From CAYSWV01 sp964434865 (lineage in GTDB: Bacteria > Cyanobacteriota > Cyanobacteriia > Thermostichales > Thermostichaceae), in contig CAYSWV010000022.1 of NCBI GenBank assembly GCA_964434865.1, positions 8,346-72,345 of the forward strand: 64,000 nt of DNA. The letters are read 5' to 3'. Positions 25,148 to 34,303 of the stretch are shown piece by piece. The position numbers and the translations under genes were made by a program. The notes below the pieces were generated by a model. That model was given only the letters and a program-made list of their open reading frames with translations. It was not told the origin of the DNA and ran no database searches. Position 1 is the first letter of the stretch. Every line of letters starts with the position of its first letter.

Positions 25148-28100
25148 ATGAGTCAATCGTTTTTAGATTCCTTGTTAGGCAAAATCTTGTTTCGGTCTGT
25201 TGGGTCACCCTCTTCCGATCCTGACACGGCTAGTACTGAGACCCTCTCTAGCTCTCCTGATGATCCACCTCCTCTAGCTCAATCTTCAGACCAACTATCT
25301 TCTCAAGAGCAATTGCCTTCAATGTCTTTTCCGCCCAACCCACAAACTTCAGACTCTCATCAGCCTTCGTTAGAGTCCCCATCAACTTCAGATTCAGAGT
25401 CCCCGCAATCTATTCAGTCAGAGGTTCCGTTAATGCAGACACCATCAGAAACGTCCACCCCGTCTCATCTTACTCATGGAGTCAAGAGTCAAAATGGCCA
25501 AAACGGTCAGAATGGCCAAAATGGTCAGAATTCAGTAAGTCTGCGGGATGTTAATAACAGTCTGGCTTCACTTAAGATCGCGTTGCAAAAAACTCATAGC
25601 CCTAAAGCAGCCAAACTGAGAGAAGGCTTGAAAAAAATTGAGCGCTACATTCAACAAGCGGCGGCCCAGTCGACCATTGATACGCTGCCCCTCACAACCG
25701 TTAGCGAGCAGTCTATGCGGGAGATCATCCTAGCGTTGGCTCAGCAAATGCAAGAAGCAACCACGCTTGAGGTGTTGGCCACATTGGTTGTGAATGAATG
25801 TCGGCGACTCCTAGATGTTGATCGGGTGTTGCTGTATCAGTTCCAGGGTGACACTCAAGGAGACCTACTCGCTGAGTCAGTGGCCTATGGTTACACACCA
25901 GCTCAATCAGAAGATCTCCCGATTGTTACCTTTGGAGCTAGGGATCGGCAGGCTTATGCAGACCAATTTATCTTACAACTCGATACGGCTGATATCGAAT
26001 CATTGACCCCCTATCAGATCCAGCTTTGGGATCGATTTCAAATTCAGGCTTGCTTGAGCATTGTGATTACTGTTTCTGGAGACCCGTGGGGTTTGCTTGT
26101 GGTTAACCAGTGTGGCCAGGAGCGGAACTGGAGTCAGGTTGATCTGAATTGGTTGTATGAAATTAGCCGAGAATTAACGGTGCGGTTGCAAAGTTTGGAT
26201 TACACGCATCAAATCCAAGAACAGTCTCGTATCAACCTGATCTTAAATCGGATTACTGATCAGTTATGGCGCTCCTTTGAACTCGATCGGGTTTTTCGAC
26301 AAGCGGTCAGGGAAGTGCGCCAGTATTTGCGGGCTGATCGAGTTGCTATCTATCAATTTGATCCAGATTCTAACCACTCTGTTGGCCAAGTAATTGTTGA
26401 AGACCTGCAACCAGGATTTGTGTCTGCCCTAGAGGTCAAAGTCGAGGATCACTGCTTTGGATCGCATACTGAGGGCTATCGGCAAGGACGGTACTGGGCG
26501 GCGACTGATGTTTATGCTCTGGGGCTGGCAGACTGCCACTTAGATACCTACCGGCAATTTCAAGTGAGAGCTAATCTTGTCATCCCTCTCTTGAAAGAAA
26601 ATGAGCTTTGGGGCTTGTTCTGTATCCATCAGTGCAGTGGTCCCCGGCAATGGCGTGAGATCGAGATTCAGTTAGGCCAGCGAGTGGCGGCTCAGTTGAT
26701 GGCAGCCTTACAGCAAGGCACCTACTTAGAACAAGTCCGCTCACAAGCCAAGCAGTTGCAACTGATCGCCGATCAAGAGTACCTGGTGAATAAAATTGTG
26801 CAGCGGATCAGCGAATCGCGTGACTTGCGCCAGTATTTCCAAACCACCGTGCGCGAAGTCAGACAGTTTTTGAAAGCTGATCGAGTCGCTGTTTATCAGT
26901 TTGATGCCGATTCAGGCTACAGCATTGGCCGTGTGGTGGTAGAGGATCTACAGCCTGGGTTTGTCTCAGCTTTAGAGATCACAGTTGAAGATCGTTGCTT
27001 TGGATCTCATACCGAGAGTTATCGGCAGGGCCGCTATTGGGCTGCTAATGATGTTTATGCCTTAGGTCTGCAGAAATGCCATCTCCAAACCTATGAACAA
27101 TTCCAGGTCCGAGCCAACTTAGTGGTGCCCCTCCTTAAAGATAATGATCTCTGGGGTCTATTTTGTATTCATCAATGCAGTGGCCCTCGACAGTGGCAAG
27201 AGTCTGAGATTCAGTTTGCACAGCGGATCGCCAGCCAATTTACCATTGCTATGCAACAGATTGCCTACCAAGAAGCCCTCCTAGAGAAGTCAAATGAGCT
27301 TGAGCAAACTGCTGAACGAGAACGCTTAGTCACTCAGATTGTGCAGCGGATGCGACAAACCGGTGATATGCGAGAGTTTTTCCAAACTACGGTGCAGGAA
27401 GTCCGCCTCCATCTCAGAACTGATCGTGTTGCTATTTATCAGTTTGATCCCGGATCAGATTATGGTATGGGCCAGATCATTGTGGAATCTTTGAAGCCAG
27501 GGGTCAGCTCTGCTCTCAATATCAAAGTTGAAGACAAGTGCTTTGGTGATCATGTCAATAACTATCGCCAAGGTGGCTACTGGGCCGCTCATGATGTCTA
27601 TGATCTGGGTTTAGCTGACTGCCATCTAGATACGTACCGGAAGTTCCAGGTGCGGGCCAATCTGGTGGTGCCGCTATTTAGAGACAATGATCTCTGGGGT
27701 CTCTTCTGTATTCATGAATGCCAGGGACCTCGGCATTGGCAAGCTGGTGAGATCCAATTTGCCCAACGGATTTCGTCCCAATTCACAGTAGCTATGCAGC
27801 AGTTGGCCTATCTAGAGCAGGTACAAGAAAAGTCTAATGAGTTGGCTCGAGTGGCAGAGCAAGAGCGCTTGATTACTAAAATTGCTCAACGCTTACGGCA
27901 AGCTGAGGATATTGAGGGCGTCTTAAAAACAACAGTTCGAGAGATCCGGTTATTACTGGGTGTGGATCGAGTCGGATTATTCCGGTTTTCACCAGAATCG
28001 AATTATGCCTCAGGTGAGTTTGTGGTTGAAGATGTCTCTGATCCCAAGTATTCAGCTATGGCGGCCAAGATTCAAGACCACTGCTTTGCTGAGCATCAGG

Positions 28101-29419
28101 CTGAAAACTATCGCAAGGGGCGTACCTGGATCGTCAACGATGTTAAGCAACTGGGGGATATCGAAGACTGTTTGGTGCAAGTTCTATCTCAACTCCAGAT
28201 CAAAGCTAGCTTACTGAACCCGTTAATGAAGGGTGACCTTTTGTGGGGCTTATTTGCCATTCACAAGTGTGATGGACCTCGTGAGTGGCAGGATTCTGAG
28301 ATCGAATTTGCTCGACGGATTGCGGGTCAGCTCAGTATTGCTTTACAGCAGGCTGACTATCTTGAGCAATTGCAACAACAATCACAAGATCTGCGCGATG
28401 CTGCCGAGCGGGAACGAGCCGCTAAAGAACAGATTCAGCAGCAGGTGGCCGGATTGTTGCGGGCAGTCGCTCCAGCCTTAAAAGGGGATTTAACCGTACG
28501 GGCTCCCATCACTGAAAATGAAGTGGGTACAGTAGCAGATGCATACAACAACACCATCCAAAGTTTGCGTAAGTTAGTTCAGCAAGTGCAATCGGTAACC
28601 AGTCAGGTGGTTGAAACCTCTCAGAAAAGTGAATCATCAGTATCACAGCTCTCTACCCAAGCTCAAAATCAGTTCCAACAGATCAACCAAGCTCTAGAGC
28701 AAATCCAGACTATGGTCCACTCGGCTCACTCTGTGGCGATGAGTGCTACCCAAGTTGAGAATGCTGTCCAGCAAGCCAACCAAAAAGTGCAGTCGGGTGA
28801 AGAAGCTATGAATCGGACCGTCGGGGCGATCGAAGGAATCCGAGATACCGTGTCAGCCACTGCTAAAAAGATCAAGCGCTTGAGTGAATCCTCCCAAAAG
28901 ATTTCCAAAGTGGTTAACTTGATCTCAACCTTTGCGACTCAAACGAACCTACTGGCTTTGAATGCAGCGATTGAAGCTACGCGCGCAGGTGAGTATGGCA
29001 AGGGATTTGCTGTAGTTGCTGATGAAGTTCGATCGCTGGCCCATCAATCGGCAGCAGCCACCAATGAAATCGAACAACTGGTTCAAGAGATCCAAGCGGA
29101 GACCAACCAGGTTACTACTGCGATGGAAACCGGTATTCAACAAGTGCTACAGGGAACTGAGCTAGTCACCGAAACCCGTGAAGAGCTGAATGCTATTACC
29201 GCCGCGACAGCTGATATTCAACAGTTGGTCAAAGGCATTACTCTAACAATTCAAACTCAAACTCAGCAATCGGAGCTAGTGACCCAAGTGATGCAAGATA
29301 TTGCCTTGATCGCAAATCGGACCTCAGACGACTCCCAAACGCTGACCTCATCCTTCCAAGATCTGCTAGGCAAAGCCGCTGAACTTCAGGGTAGTGTGGG
29401 ACGATTCCGGGTGAATTAA
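25148..29419 (+). CDS. pixJ: Phototaxis receptor PixJ-like: five GAF domains (three canonical cyanobacteriochromes) plus HAMP and MCP signalling domain
   Basis: A 1423-residue methyl-accepting protein. Residues 1 to about 165 are a Ser/Pro/Gln-rich linker with five QNG repeats. GAF1 (about 196-351) lacks the bilin motifs. GAF2, GAF3 and GAF4 each have a DXCF motif and a CH motif exactly 27 residues apart. The Cys pairs are 436/463, 617/644 and 798/825, with FQVRANLV(I/V)PL after the CH. They should be dual-Cys cyanobacteriochromes of the blue/green class. GAF5 has DHCF (Cys979) but reads CL rather than CH at 1008. A HAMP segment (about 1100-1147) and the MCP hairpin (NLLALNAAIEATRAGEYG) follow. 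No membrane helix is visible. GAGGAT precedes the ATG. Confidence 0.93.
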   Translation: MSQSFLDSLLGKILFRSVGSPSSDPDTASTETLSSSPDDPPPLAQSSDQLSSQEQLPSMSFPPNPQTSDSHQPSLESPSTSDSESPQSIQSEVPLMQTPSETSTPSHLTHGVKSQNGQNGQNGQNGQNSVSLRDVNNSLASLKIALQKTHSPKAAKLREGLKKIERYIQQAAAQSTIDTLPLTTVSEQSMREIILALAQQMQEATTLEVLATLVVNECRRLLDVDRVLLYQFQGDTQGDLLAESVAYGYTPAQSEDLPIVTFGARDRQAYADQFILQLDTADIESLTPYQIQLWDRFQIQACLSIVITVSGDPWGLLVVNQCGQERNWSQVDLNWLYEISRELTVRLQSLDYTHQIQEQSRINLILNRITDQLWRSFELDRVFRQAVREVRQYLRADRVAIYQFDPDSNHSVGQVIVEDLQPGFVSALEVKVEDHCFGSHTEGYRQGRYWAATDVYALGLADCHLDTYRQFQVRANLVIPLLKENELWGLFCIHQCSGPRQWREIEIQLGQRVAAQLMAALQQGTYLEQVRSQAKQLQLIADQEYLVNKIVQRISESRDLRQYFQTTVREVRQFLKADRVAVYQFDADSGYSIGRVVVEDLQPGFVSALEITVEDRCFGSHTESYRQGRYWAANDVYALGLQKCHLQTYEQFQVRANLVVPLLKDNDLWGLFCIHQCSGPRQWQESEIQFAQRIASQFTIAMQQIAYQEALLEKSNELEQTAERERLVTQIVQRMRQTGDMREFFQTTVQEVRLHLRTDRVAIYQFDPGSDYGMGQIIVESLKPGVSSALNIKVEDKCFGDHVNNYRQGGYWAAHDVYDLGLADCHLDTYRKFQVRANLVVPLFRDNDLWGLFCIHECQGPRHWQAGEIQFAQRISSQFTVAMQQLAYLEQVQEKSNELARVAEQERLITKIAQRLRQAEDIEGVLKTTVREIRLLLGVDRVGLFRFSPESNYASGEFVVEDVSDPKYSAMAAKIQDHCFAEHQAENYRKGRTWIVNDVKQLGDIEDCLVQVLSQLQIKASLLNPLMKGDLLWGLFAIHKCDGPREWQDSEIEFARRIAGQLSIALQQADYLEQLQQQSQDLRDAAERERAAKEQIQQQVAGLLRAVAPALKGDLTVRAPITENEVGTVADAYNNTIQSLRKLVQQVQSVTSQVVETSQKSESSVSQLSTQAQNQFQQINQALEQIQTMVHSAHSVAMSATQVENAVQQANQKVQSGEEAMNRTVGAIEGIRDTVSATAKKIKRLSESSQKISKVVNLISTFATQTNLLALNAAIEATRAGEYGKGFAVVADEVRSLAHQSAAATNEIEQLVQEIQAETNQVTTAMETGIQQVLQGTELVTETREELNAITAATADIQQLVKGITLTIQTQTQQSELVTQVMQDIALIANRTSDDSQTLTSSFQDLLGKAAELQGSVGRFRVN

Positions 29420-29470
29420 GGAGGTTAGTGCTTAAGTGTGATCAGAACCTAACTTTATGTGAGGTGACCT

Positions 29471-32400
29471 ATGACGGCTGATGTGGATTTCTTTGAACAA
29501 GGGTATGAATACTTTAAGCTAGAAGCCCCTGATCTGCTCCAACAGATTGAACAGGAGTTGCTCACCCTAGCCACCGATCCAAATGTACAAAAAGTGCATG
29601 GTTTGATGCGATCGGCTCATACCCTTAAGGGGGCGGCGGCTAGTGTCGGGGAAACCACCATTCAGACCGTCGCTCACTCCCTAGAAGATATTTTTAAGTT
29701 GCTCTATCAACCGGATGTTACGTTGAATCCTAATCTTGAGCAGCTCATCTATGAAGGCGTTGACTGCCTGAGAATAGCCATTTCGGGGTCTTTGTTTGAT
29801 CAGGCGATCAATGAACAAGAACTGCTCAACCGAATGCAAGGTATCTACGATGAGCTAACAACGCAAATAGGTACAGAGGCTGATACAGGCTATATTCCAT
29901 CCTCAGCCGAATTGGGTTTTGACATTGTGCTCTCGATTTTTGAGACGGGGGTGGCGCAGCGACTCGATGATCTCCAGGAGAAGCTAAAGCAGGCTGAACA
30001 GTCTGAAGCAGCTCTACCCGACCTCATGGAGACCTTAGCCACTCAGGGAGAAGTCTTTATTGGATTGGCAGAGTCTTTAAACCTACCTGGCTTTCAAGCT
30101 ATTGCTGAGGCGATGACAACAGCCTTTACCCATCATCCCGATCAAAGTTTGACCATTGCCAAATGGGTGCTGGCTGATCTGAGGGCGGCTCAAGCGCAGG
30201 TTTTAGCCGGTGATCGGGTGCAGGGTGGACAGGTCTCCCCCATGTTACAAGCTCTAGCTGATCCTGGTCAGAGTTCAGATCCCTATGAATTAGACCCTTG
30301 GGATCAAGTAGCCCCCCGATCGCCTGAAGCGGTCCCTAGCCTTGAAGCTGATCCCTGGGGACAGGTGGAGCTGGAGGCCGTTGATCTTTGGAATCCAATG
30401 GGAGACCCCTCGATTGAGAATCCAGAGGTGGATCCTTGGGCTGCTATTCCTCTGGATCAGGAGCTTGAAAGCAACAATGAGGCTAGGTTAGCGTCCTTAC
30501 CTCCAGCAGCTACGACCATCCCACTTGAGTTAGGCCCCTTACTGCGGCAGTGGTCTCATACCATTCAAACGCCGAATTGGACTGATTTGAAATCAACGGT
30601 GCTCAATTGGTGTGAAGGATTAATGCCTATTGCTACCCAGTTATCCCTGAAGCAATTAGAGCAAATCGTTCAGTCTACTGTTACAGCTGTTTTAAATTAT
30701 CCCGATGAGATGGCTACTATTGTAGAGCTCGTTTTGGCCGATCTCTATACTAGCCAGCCTGTGGACTTGGAAGCCATGGGGGATCCGTCTGAGCTATTTA
30801 TTGAGCAATGGCTTCAAGATCAAGCAACTCACTCTGAGGCTACAGAGGTTTGGGGAGTACCCTCTGATGTGGTCCCACCCGATGCCTTTGAATTAGCGGT
30901 TGAAGCCTCTTACCCAACTACTATTGATATTACTGAAACCAGTCAGACTCATGCTATTGAGGACGCTGATCCCAAGCCGATCGAATGGCAGCCCGGCTAT
31001 ACTGTCTCCCATGATTTAGCTAATCTATCCCCTACCGATCTGGAAGCCCTCAGTGTCTACTTGCCAACAGCAGCCCCCCAGATCCCTCAGGCCGCTTCGA
31101 ATCCGGTCCCTCAGGCCCCCTCCTCAGACCTCATTCGAGTTGAAGTGGAGAAGATGGATCAGCTCCACCATCACTTGGGTGAACTCCTAACTCAACAAAA
31201 CTATCAAACGACACAACATCAATCCCTTAGCCAAACTTCTCAGGATCTAGCTAAGCGGTTACAACGATTTCGACATCGGCTCTATGAACTTCTAGATTGG
31301 GCGGAACAACACCCCGATGCTCTGCCCCAACTGGATGCCTTCATGCCACTTGCCGATCCACAGGATGCTCTCCAGTGGGAGACATTTGACAGTATTGAGT
31401 TAGATCGCTACTCAGAATGGACCTTACTCGTTCAATCTCTTCTAGATGACAGCATCACTCTCAACGAGTTGGCCGAGACCTTAACCGTTCAGTCTCAGCA
31501 GGCCGTGATCACAACAGATAAACAGCAGCGGATCTTGGCCCAAACCCGAGATAGTTTAATGGCGGCTCGCCTAGTTCCTCTATCTGAGCTTTACAGCCGG
31601 TTTCCGCGGATGATTCAGCAATTAGAAGCTATCCGTAAAAAGCGAGTCAATCTTAAATTTGAAGGATCTGAGGTCTGCGTTGACAAATCAATTGTAGAAA
31701 AGCTATACAATCCTCTACTGCATCTGCTTAGAAATGCTTTCGATCATGGTATTGAATCGCCAGCCGATCGCCGCCAAGCTCAGAAACCTGAACAAGGAAC
31801 TATCCTAGTTCGATCACGGCAGCACGGTAATCGATTGGGTTTAGAAGTCCAGGATGACGGGGCTGGTATTCATTACGAAAAGATTCGGCAACGAGCGATT
31901 GAACGGGGCTTATCAACACCTGAGCAAGCCCATCAGTTATCCACCCATGAGTTATTAGATCTCCTGTTTGAACCTGGCTTTTCAACTAAATCGGAGGCCG
32001 ATGATCTCTCGGGTCGGGGTGTAGGGTTAGATAGTGTACGCTCACAATTGCAACAATTACAAGGCACTATTCGGATCAGTAGCGTTGTGGGACGAGGGAC
32101 AACATTCAATTTAGAAATTCCGTTAAACCTGACCATTATGAAGTTATTACTCTGTCAGGTTCAAGATCGGTCTTATGCCTTGCTCACTGATACTATTGTC
32201 CAGCTTCTATTACCCCGACCTGAACAAGTACTAATGCAGCAGCAGGGACATCGACTCTTGAGATGGGTTCAAGATCAACAGGATCGACTAGTCCCTATCT
32301 ATGATTTAAACGATCTATTGACTTACACCTATCCGGGCCAAACTCGATCAGCAAGCCCATCTGGAGAAGACAAACCGTTGATCTTGTTTCAACAGGATCA

Positions 32401-33058
32401 AGAGTTAATTGCAGTTGAAGTGGATCAGTTGATGGGCGAACGAGAACTTGTGATCAAAACCATGACCTCCCTCTTTCCAGTACCCAGTTATGTGAGCGGG
32501 TGTAGCCCCTTAGGTAACGGCCAATTGGCACTGGTGATTGATGGGTACGATCTCCTGGCCCAAACAAACTACAAAACCACTTCTCAACCGTTAGGGGCAA
32601 CCCATGAGATTAAGCCAGATCTGAATTTCACGCTGTCTATGCTGAAATCTCCAGGATCAAAAGGAGATCAAAAAATCTTAGTGGTCGAAGACTCCTTAAC
32701 AGTTCGCCAAACCCTGACTCAATCTTTACAGCGAATGGGATACCAGGTGGTAGCAGCCGCCCATGGAAAAGAAGCTTTAGATACCTTGGCCCGGCAACAG
32801 TCAGATTTAAACCAGGTCCAATTAATCTTCTGTGATATTGAAATGCCGCATATGAATGGTTATCAATTTCTAAGTCATATGCAGCAAGATACCAGCTTGT
32901 CTACTATTCCTGTTGTTATGTTGACATCCCGCAGCAGTGAAAAACATCAAAATCTTGCTTTTGAACTGGGAGCCTCGGCTTATTTAACTAAGCCCTATCT
33001 AGACCAAGACTTAAAGTCAACGATTGAGGATGTCTTATCACCAGCTCCAGTATCCTAA
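29471..33058 (+). CDS. pixL: CheA-type hybrid histidine kinase (PixL type)
   Basis: A 1195-residue kinase. The N-terminal Hpt domain carries the phospho-accepting His50 in SAHTLKGAAA. A long acidic linker (about 270-335) has four D(P/L)W motifs. The dimerisation segment, an ATP-binding domain (LRNAFDHGIESP, VQDDGAGI, GFSTKSEADDLSGRGVGLD) and a CheW-like domain follow. It ends in a receiver domain with phospho-acceptor Asp1122 in FCDIEMPHMNG and Lys in YLTKPY. GAGGTGA precedes the ATG, 51 bases after pixJ. This architecture matches PixL and PilL-type kinases of cyanobacterial phototaxis. Confidence 0.95.
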   Translation: MTADVDFFEQGYEYFKLEAPDLLQQIEQELLTLATDPNVQKVHGLMRSAHTLKGAAASVGETTIQTVAHSLEDIFKLLYQPDVTLNPNLEQLIYEGVDCLRIAISGSLFDQAINEQELLNRMQGIYDELTTQIGTEADTGYIPSSAELGFDIVLSIFETGVAQRLDDLQEKLKQAEQSEAALPDLMETLATQGEVFIGLAESLNLPGFQAIAEAMTTAFTHHPDQSLTIAKWVLADLRAAQAQVLAGDRVQGGQVSPMLQALADPGQSSDPYELDPWDQVAPRSPEAVPSLEADPWGQVELEAVDLWNPMGDPSIENPEVDPWAAIPLDQELESNNEARLASLPPAATTIPLELGPLLRQWSHTIQTPNWTDLKSTVLNWCEGLMPIATQLSLKQLEQIVQSTVTAVLNYPDEMATIVELVLADLYTSQPVDLEAMGDPSELFIEQWLQDQATHSEATEVWGVPSDVVPPDAFELAVEASYPTTIDITETSQTHAIEDADPKPIEWQPGYTVSHDLANLSPTDLEALSVYLPTAAPQIPQAASNPVPQAPSSDLIRVEVEKMDQLHHHLGELLTQQNYQTTQHQSLSQTSQDLAKRLQRFRHRLYELLDWAEQHPDALPQLDAFMPLADPQDALQWETFDSIELDRYSEWTLLVQSLLDDSITLNELAETLTVQSQQAVITTDKQQRILAQTRDSLMAARLVPLSELYSRFPRMIQQLEAIRKKRVNLKFEGSEVCVDKSIVEKLYNPLLHLLRNAFDHGIESPADRRQAQKPEQGTILVRSRQHGNRLGLEVQDDGAGIHYEKIRQRAIERGLSTPEQAHQLSTHELLDLLFEPGFSTKSEADDLSGRGVGLDSVRSQLQQLQGTIRISSVVGRGTTFNLEIPLNLTIMKLLLCQVQDRSYALLTDTIVQLLLPRPEQVLMQQQGHRLLRWVQDQQDRLVPIYDLNDLLTYTYPGQTRSASPSGEDKPLILFQQDQELIAVEVDQLMGERELVIKTMTSLFPVPSYVSGCSPLGNGQLALVIDGYDLLAQTNYKTTSQPLGATHEIKPDLNFTLSMLKSPGSKGDQKILVVEDSLTVRQTLTQSLQRMGYQVVAAAHGKEALDTLARQQSDLNQVQLIFCDIEMPHMNGYQFLSHMQQDTSLSTIPVVMLTSRSSEKHQNLAFELGASAYLTKPYLDQDLKSTIEDVLSPAPVS

Positions 33059-33083
33059 TCTCAAGATCGTGAGGCTAATGACT

Positions 33084-33590
33084 ATGACAACATCAATTAC
33101 GCTAGCTCCAGAAACTTCACTCCCTGTGATTGTGTTTGAGATTGGATCCCGGACCATAGCCCTACCTCAAAATTGCATTAAACGAATTATTCAGACACCA
33201 GTTGCCATTGAAGTTCACTCTGGTGGTATGGGGCTATGCTACTGGGAGCAGCGATCAGTGACTGTGATTGACTTACAACATCAATTGGGTTATCACCAGG
33301 TTCCTGATCTCACAACGCCCCGATTTATGATTGTGATCCAACTTGATGATCTTTACGGTTTGCTGATCAACACGTTGCCCCAGCTTATGGAACTACCGTT
33401 AAGTTCAATTCAGATGTTACCGTATGCCTATCAGAAAACGGATCCGTTACAACTCTTCAAATATAGTGCAGTGATTCAAAGCGATACAGGCCCTCAAACG
33501 ATCTATCTGATGGACTTAAGACTGTTTCCACCCCAAGTGTTTAGCCCAGAATCGCAACCCATGTTGATCAGCCGTTCGGCTCACCCTTAA
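33084..33590 (+). CDS. Second CheW-like protein of the Pix operon
   Basis: A 168-residue CheW-type domain protein (VIVFEIGSRTIALPQNCIKRII, VTVIDLQHQLGY, RFMIVIQLDDLYGLLI). It starts 25 bases after the kinase gene at an ATG (33084) nine bases beyond GAGG; an ATG at 33078 is also possible. Two CheW proteins in one locus suggest separate docking roles, or one in arrays and one in kinase coupling. It is the last gene of the operon before the assembly gap. Confidence 0.82.
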   Translation: MTTSITLAPETSLPVIVFEIGSRTIALPQNCIKRIIQTPVAIEVHSGGMGLCYWEQRSVTVIDLQHQLGYHQVPDLTTPRFMIVIQLDDLYGLLINTLPQLMELPLSSIQMLPYAYQKTDPLQLFKYSAVIQSDTGPQTIYLMDLRLFPPQVFSPESQPMLISRSAHP

Positions 33591-33963
33591 ACATGTACGA
33601 GACTAGTTACTGATCTTACCTTTGGCAATCACTTACTTGATTTTGCTAGACACACGAGCCTGGAACAGTCAGGCCAGAGGAAACGGAAAGCTAATCAATA
33701 TGCCTAGGATCCCACGTTAGAAGACTTAGGACTCATGCCAATGAGAAAGTGTCAAGTAANNNNNNNNNNNNNNNNNNNNNNNNNNNNNNNNNNNNNNNNN
33801 NNNNNNNNNNNNNNNNNNNNNNNNNNNNNNNNNNNNNNNNNNNNNNNNNNNNNNNNNNNCGCCATGCTGAAAAACTCTCTCACTATAGCTGACTATAGTC
33901 GATCAACTGTTGGATGTATGGTGTTGCACAATCGTGTAATGAACCAGATTCCTGTAATACTCA
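33591..33963. other. Scaffold gap (100 N) and its flanks
   Basis: Positions 33760-33859 are exactly 100 N, the usual placeholder for a join of unknown length. The left flank ends just after the Pix operon. The right flank begins shortly after the stop of the nitrogen-starvation gene, which reads leftward towards the gap. Any further genes of that cluster could be lost here. A GACTATAGTC palindrome occurs near 33891. Confidence 0.95.
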
Positions 33964-34251
33964 TCACTCAATAAATTGTAGGAGCTTGACTTTGGCCGTA
34001 GGTTGATCGCTAAACCGGGTCGCCATGGCTTCCAAGCGCTCTAACTGACCCAGAGCCAAACTACAGGGATAGCCAAATTTAGCTTTGACTCGATCACTAC
34101 CTTCCGTTAGTGCAGTCCGAGATCGTTGCATAAAGTCCGTAACTGAATACTCAGCGCTGGCCTCTAGATAGCTCTTGATCACTAGCGAGGGCGAGTAACA
34201 GGTTTCTTGTTGACCATCGGGCCACTCAATTTGGAAACGTACTTCAGGCAT
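33964..34251 (-). CDS. MSMEG_0570-family nitrogen-starvation response protein
   Basis: A 95-residue protein of the MSMEG_0570 family (EVRFQIEWPDGQQETCYSPSLVIKSYL, FMQRSRTALTEGSDRVKAKFGYPCSLALGQLE). In other bacteria this small protein is encoded with a nitrilase and several partners in the Nit1C cluster induced by nitrogen starvation; its function is unknown. It follows the glycosyltransferase gene by about 50 bases on the same strand. Downstream lies the assembly gap, so other members of the cluster may be missing from the scaffold. Confidence 0.88.
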   Translation of the reverse strand: MPEVRFQIEWPDGQQETCYSPSLVIKSYLEASAEYSVTDFMQRSRTALTEGSDRVKAKFGYPCSLALGQLERLEAMATRFSDQPTAKVKLLQFIE

Positions 34252-34303
34252 AATTCTGAGGGGTTGAAACTAGTTCGAACCGATTTTAGCAGGGTTGTTG
34301 AGG

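Noticed and set aside
33925..33941. Similarity of the post-gap sequence to the right-edge gene fragment
   Set aside because: Only about 17 bases resemble each other and the flanking codons diverge, too little to claim a repeat family.
33735..33974. Reading frame running across the 100-N gap
   Set aside because: It contains 34 unknown residues and joins two unrelated flanks, so it is an artefact of the scaffold join.
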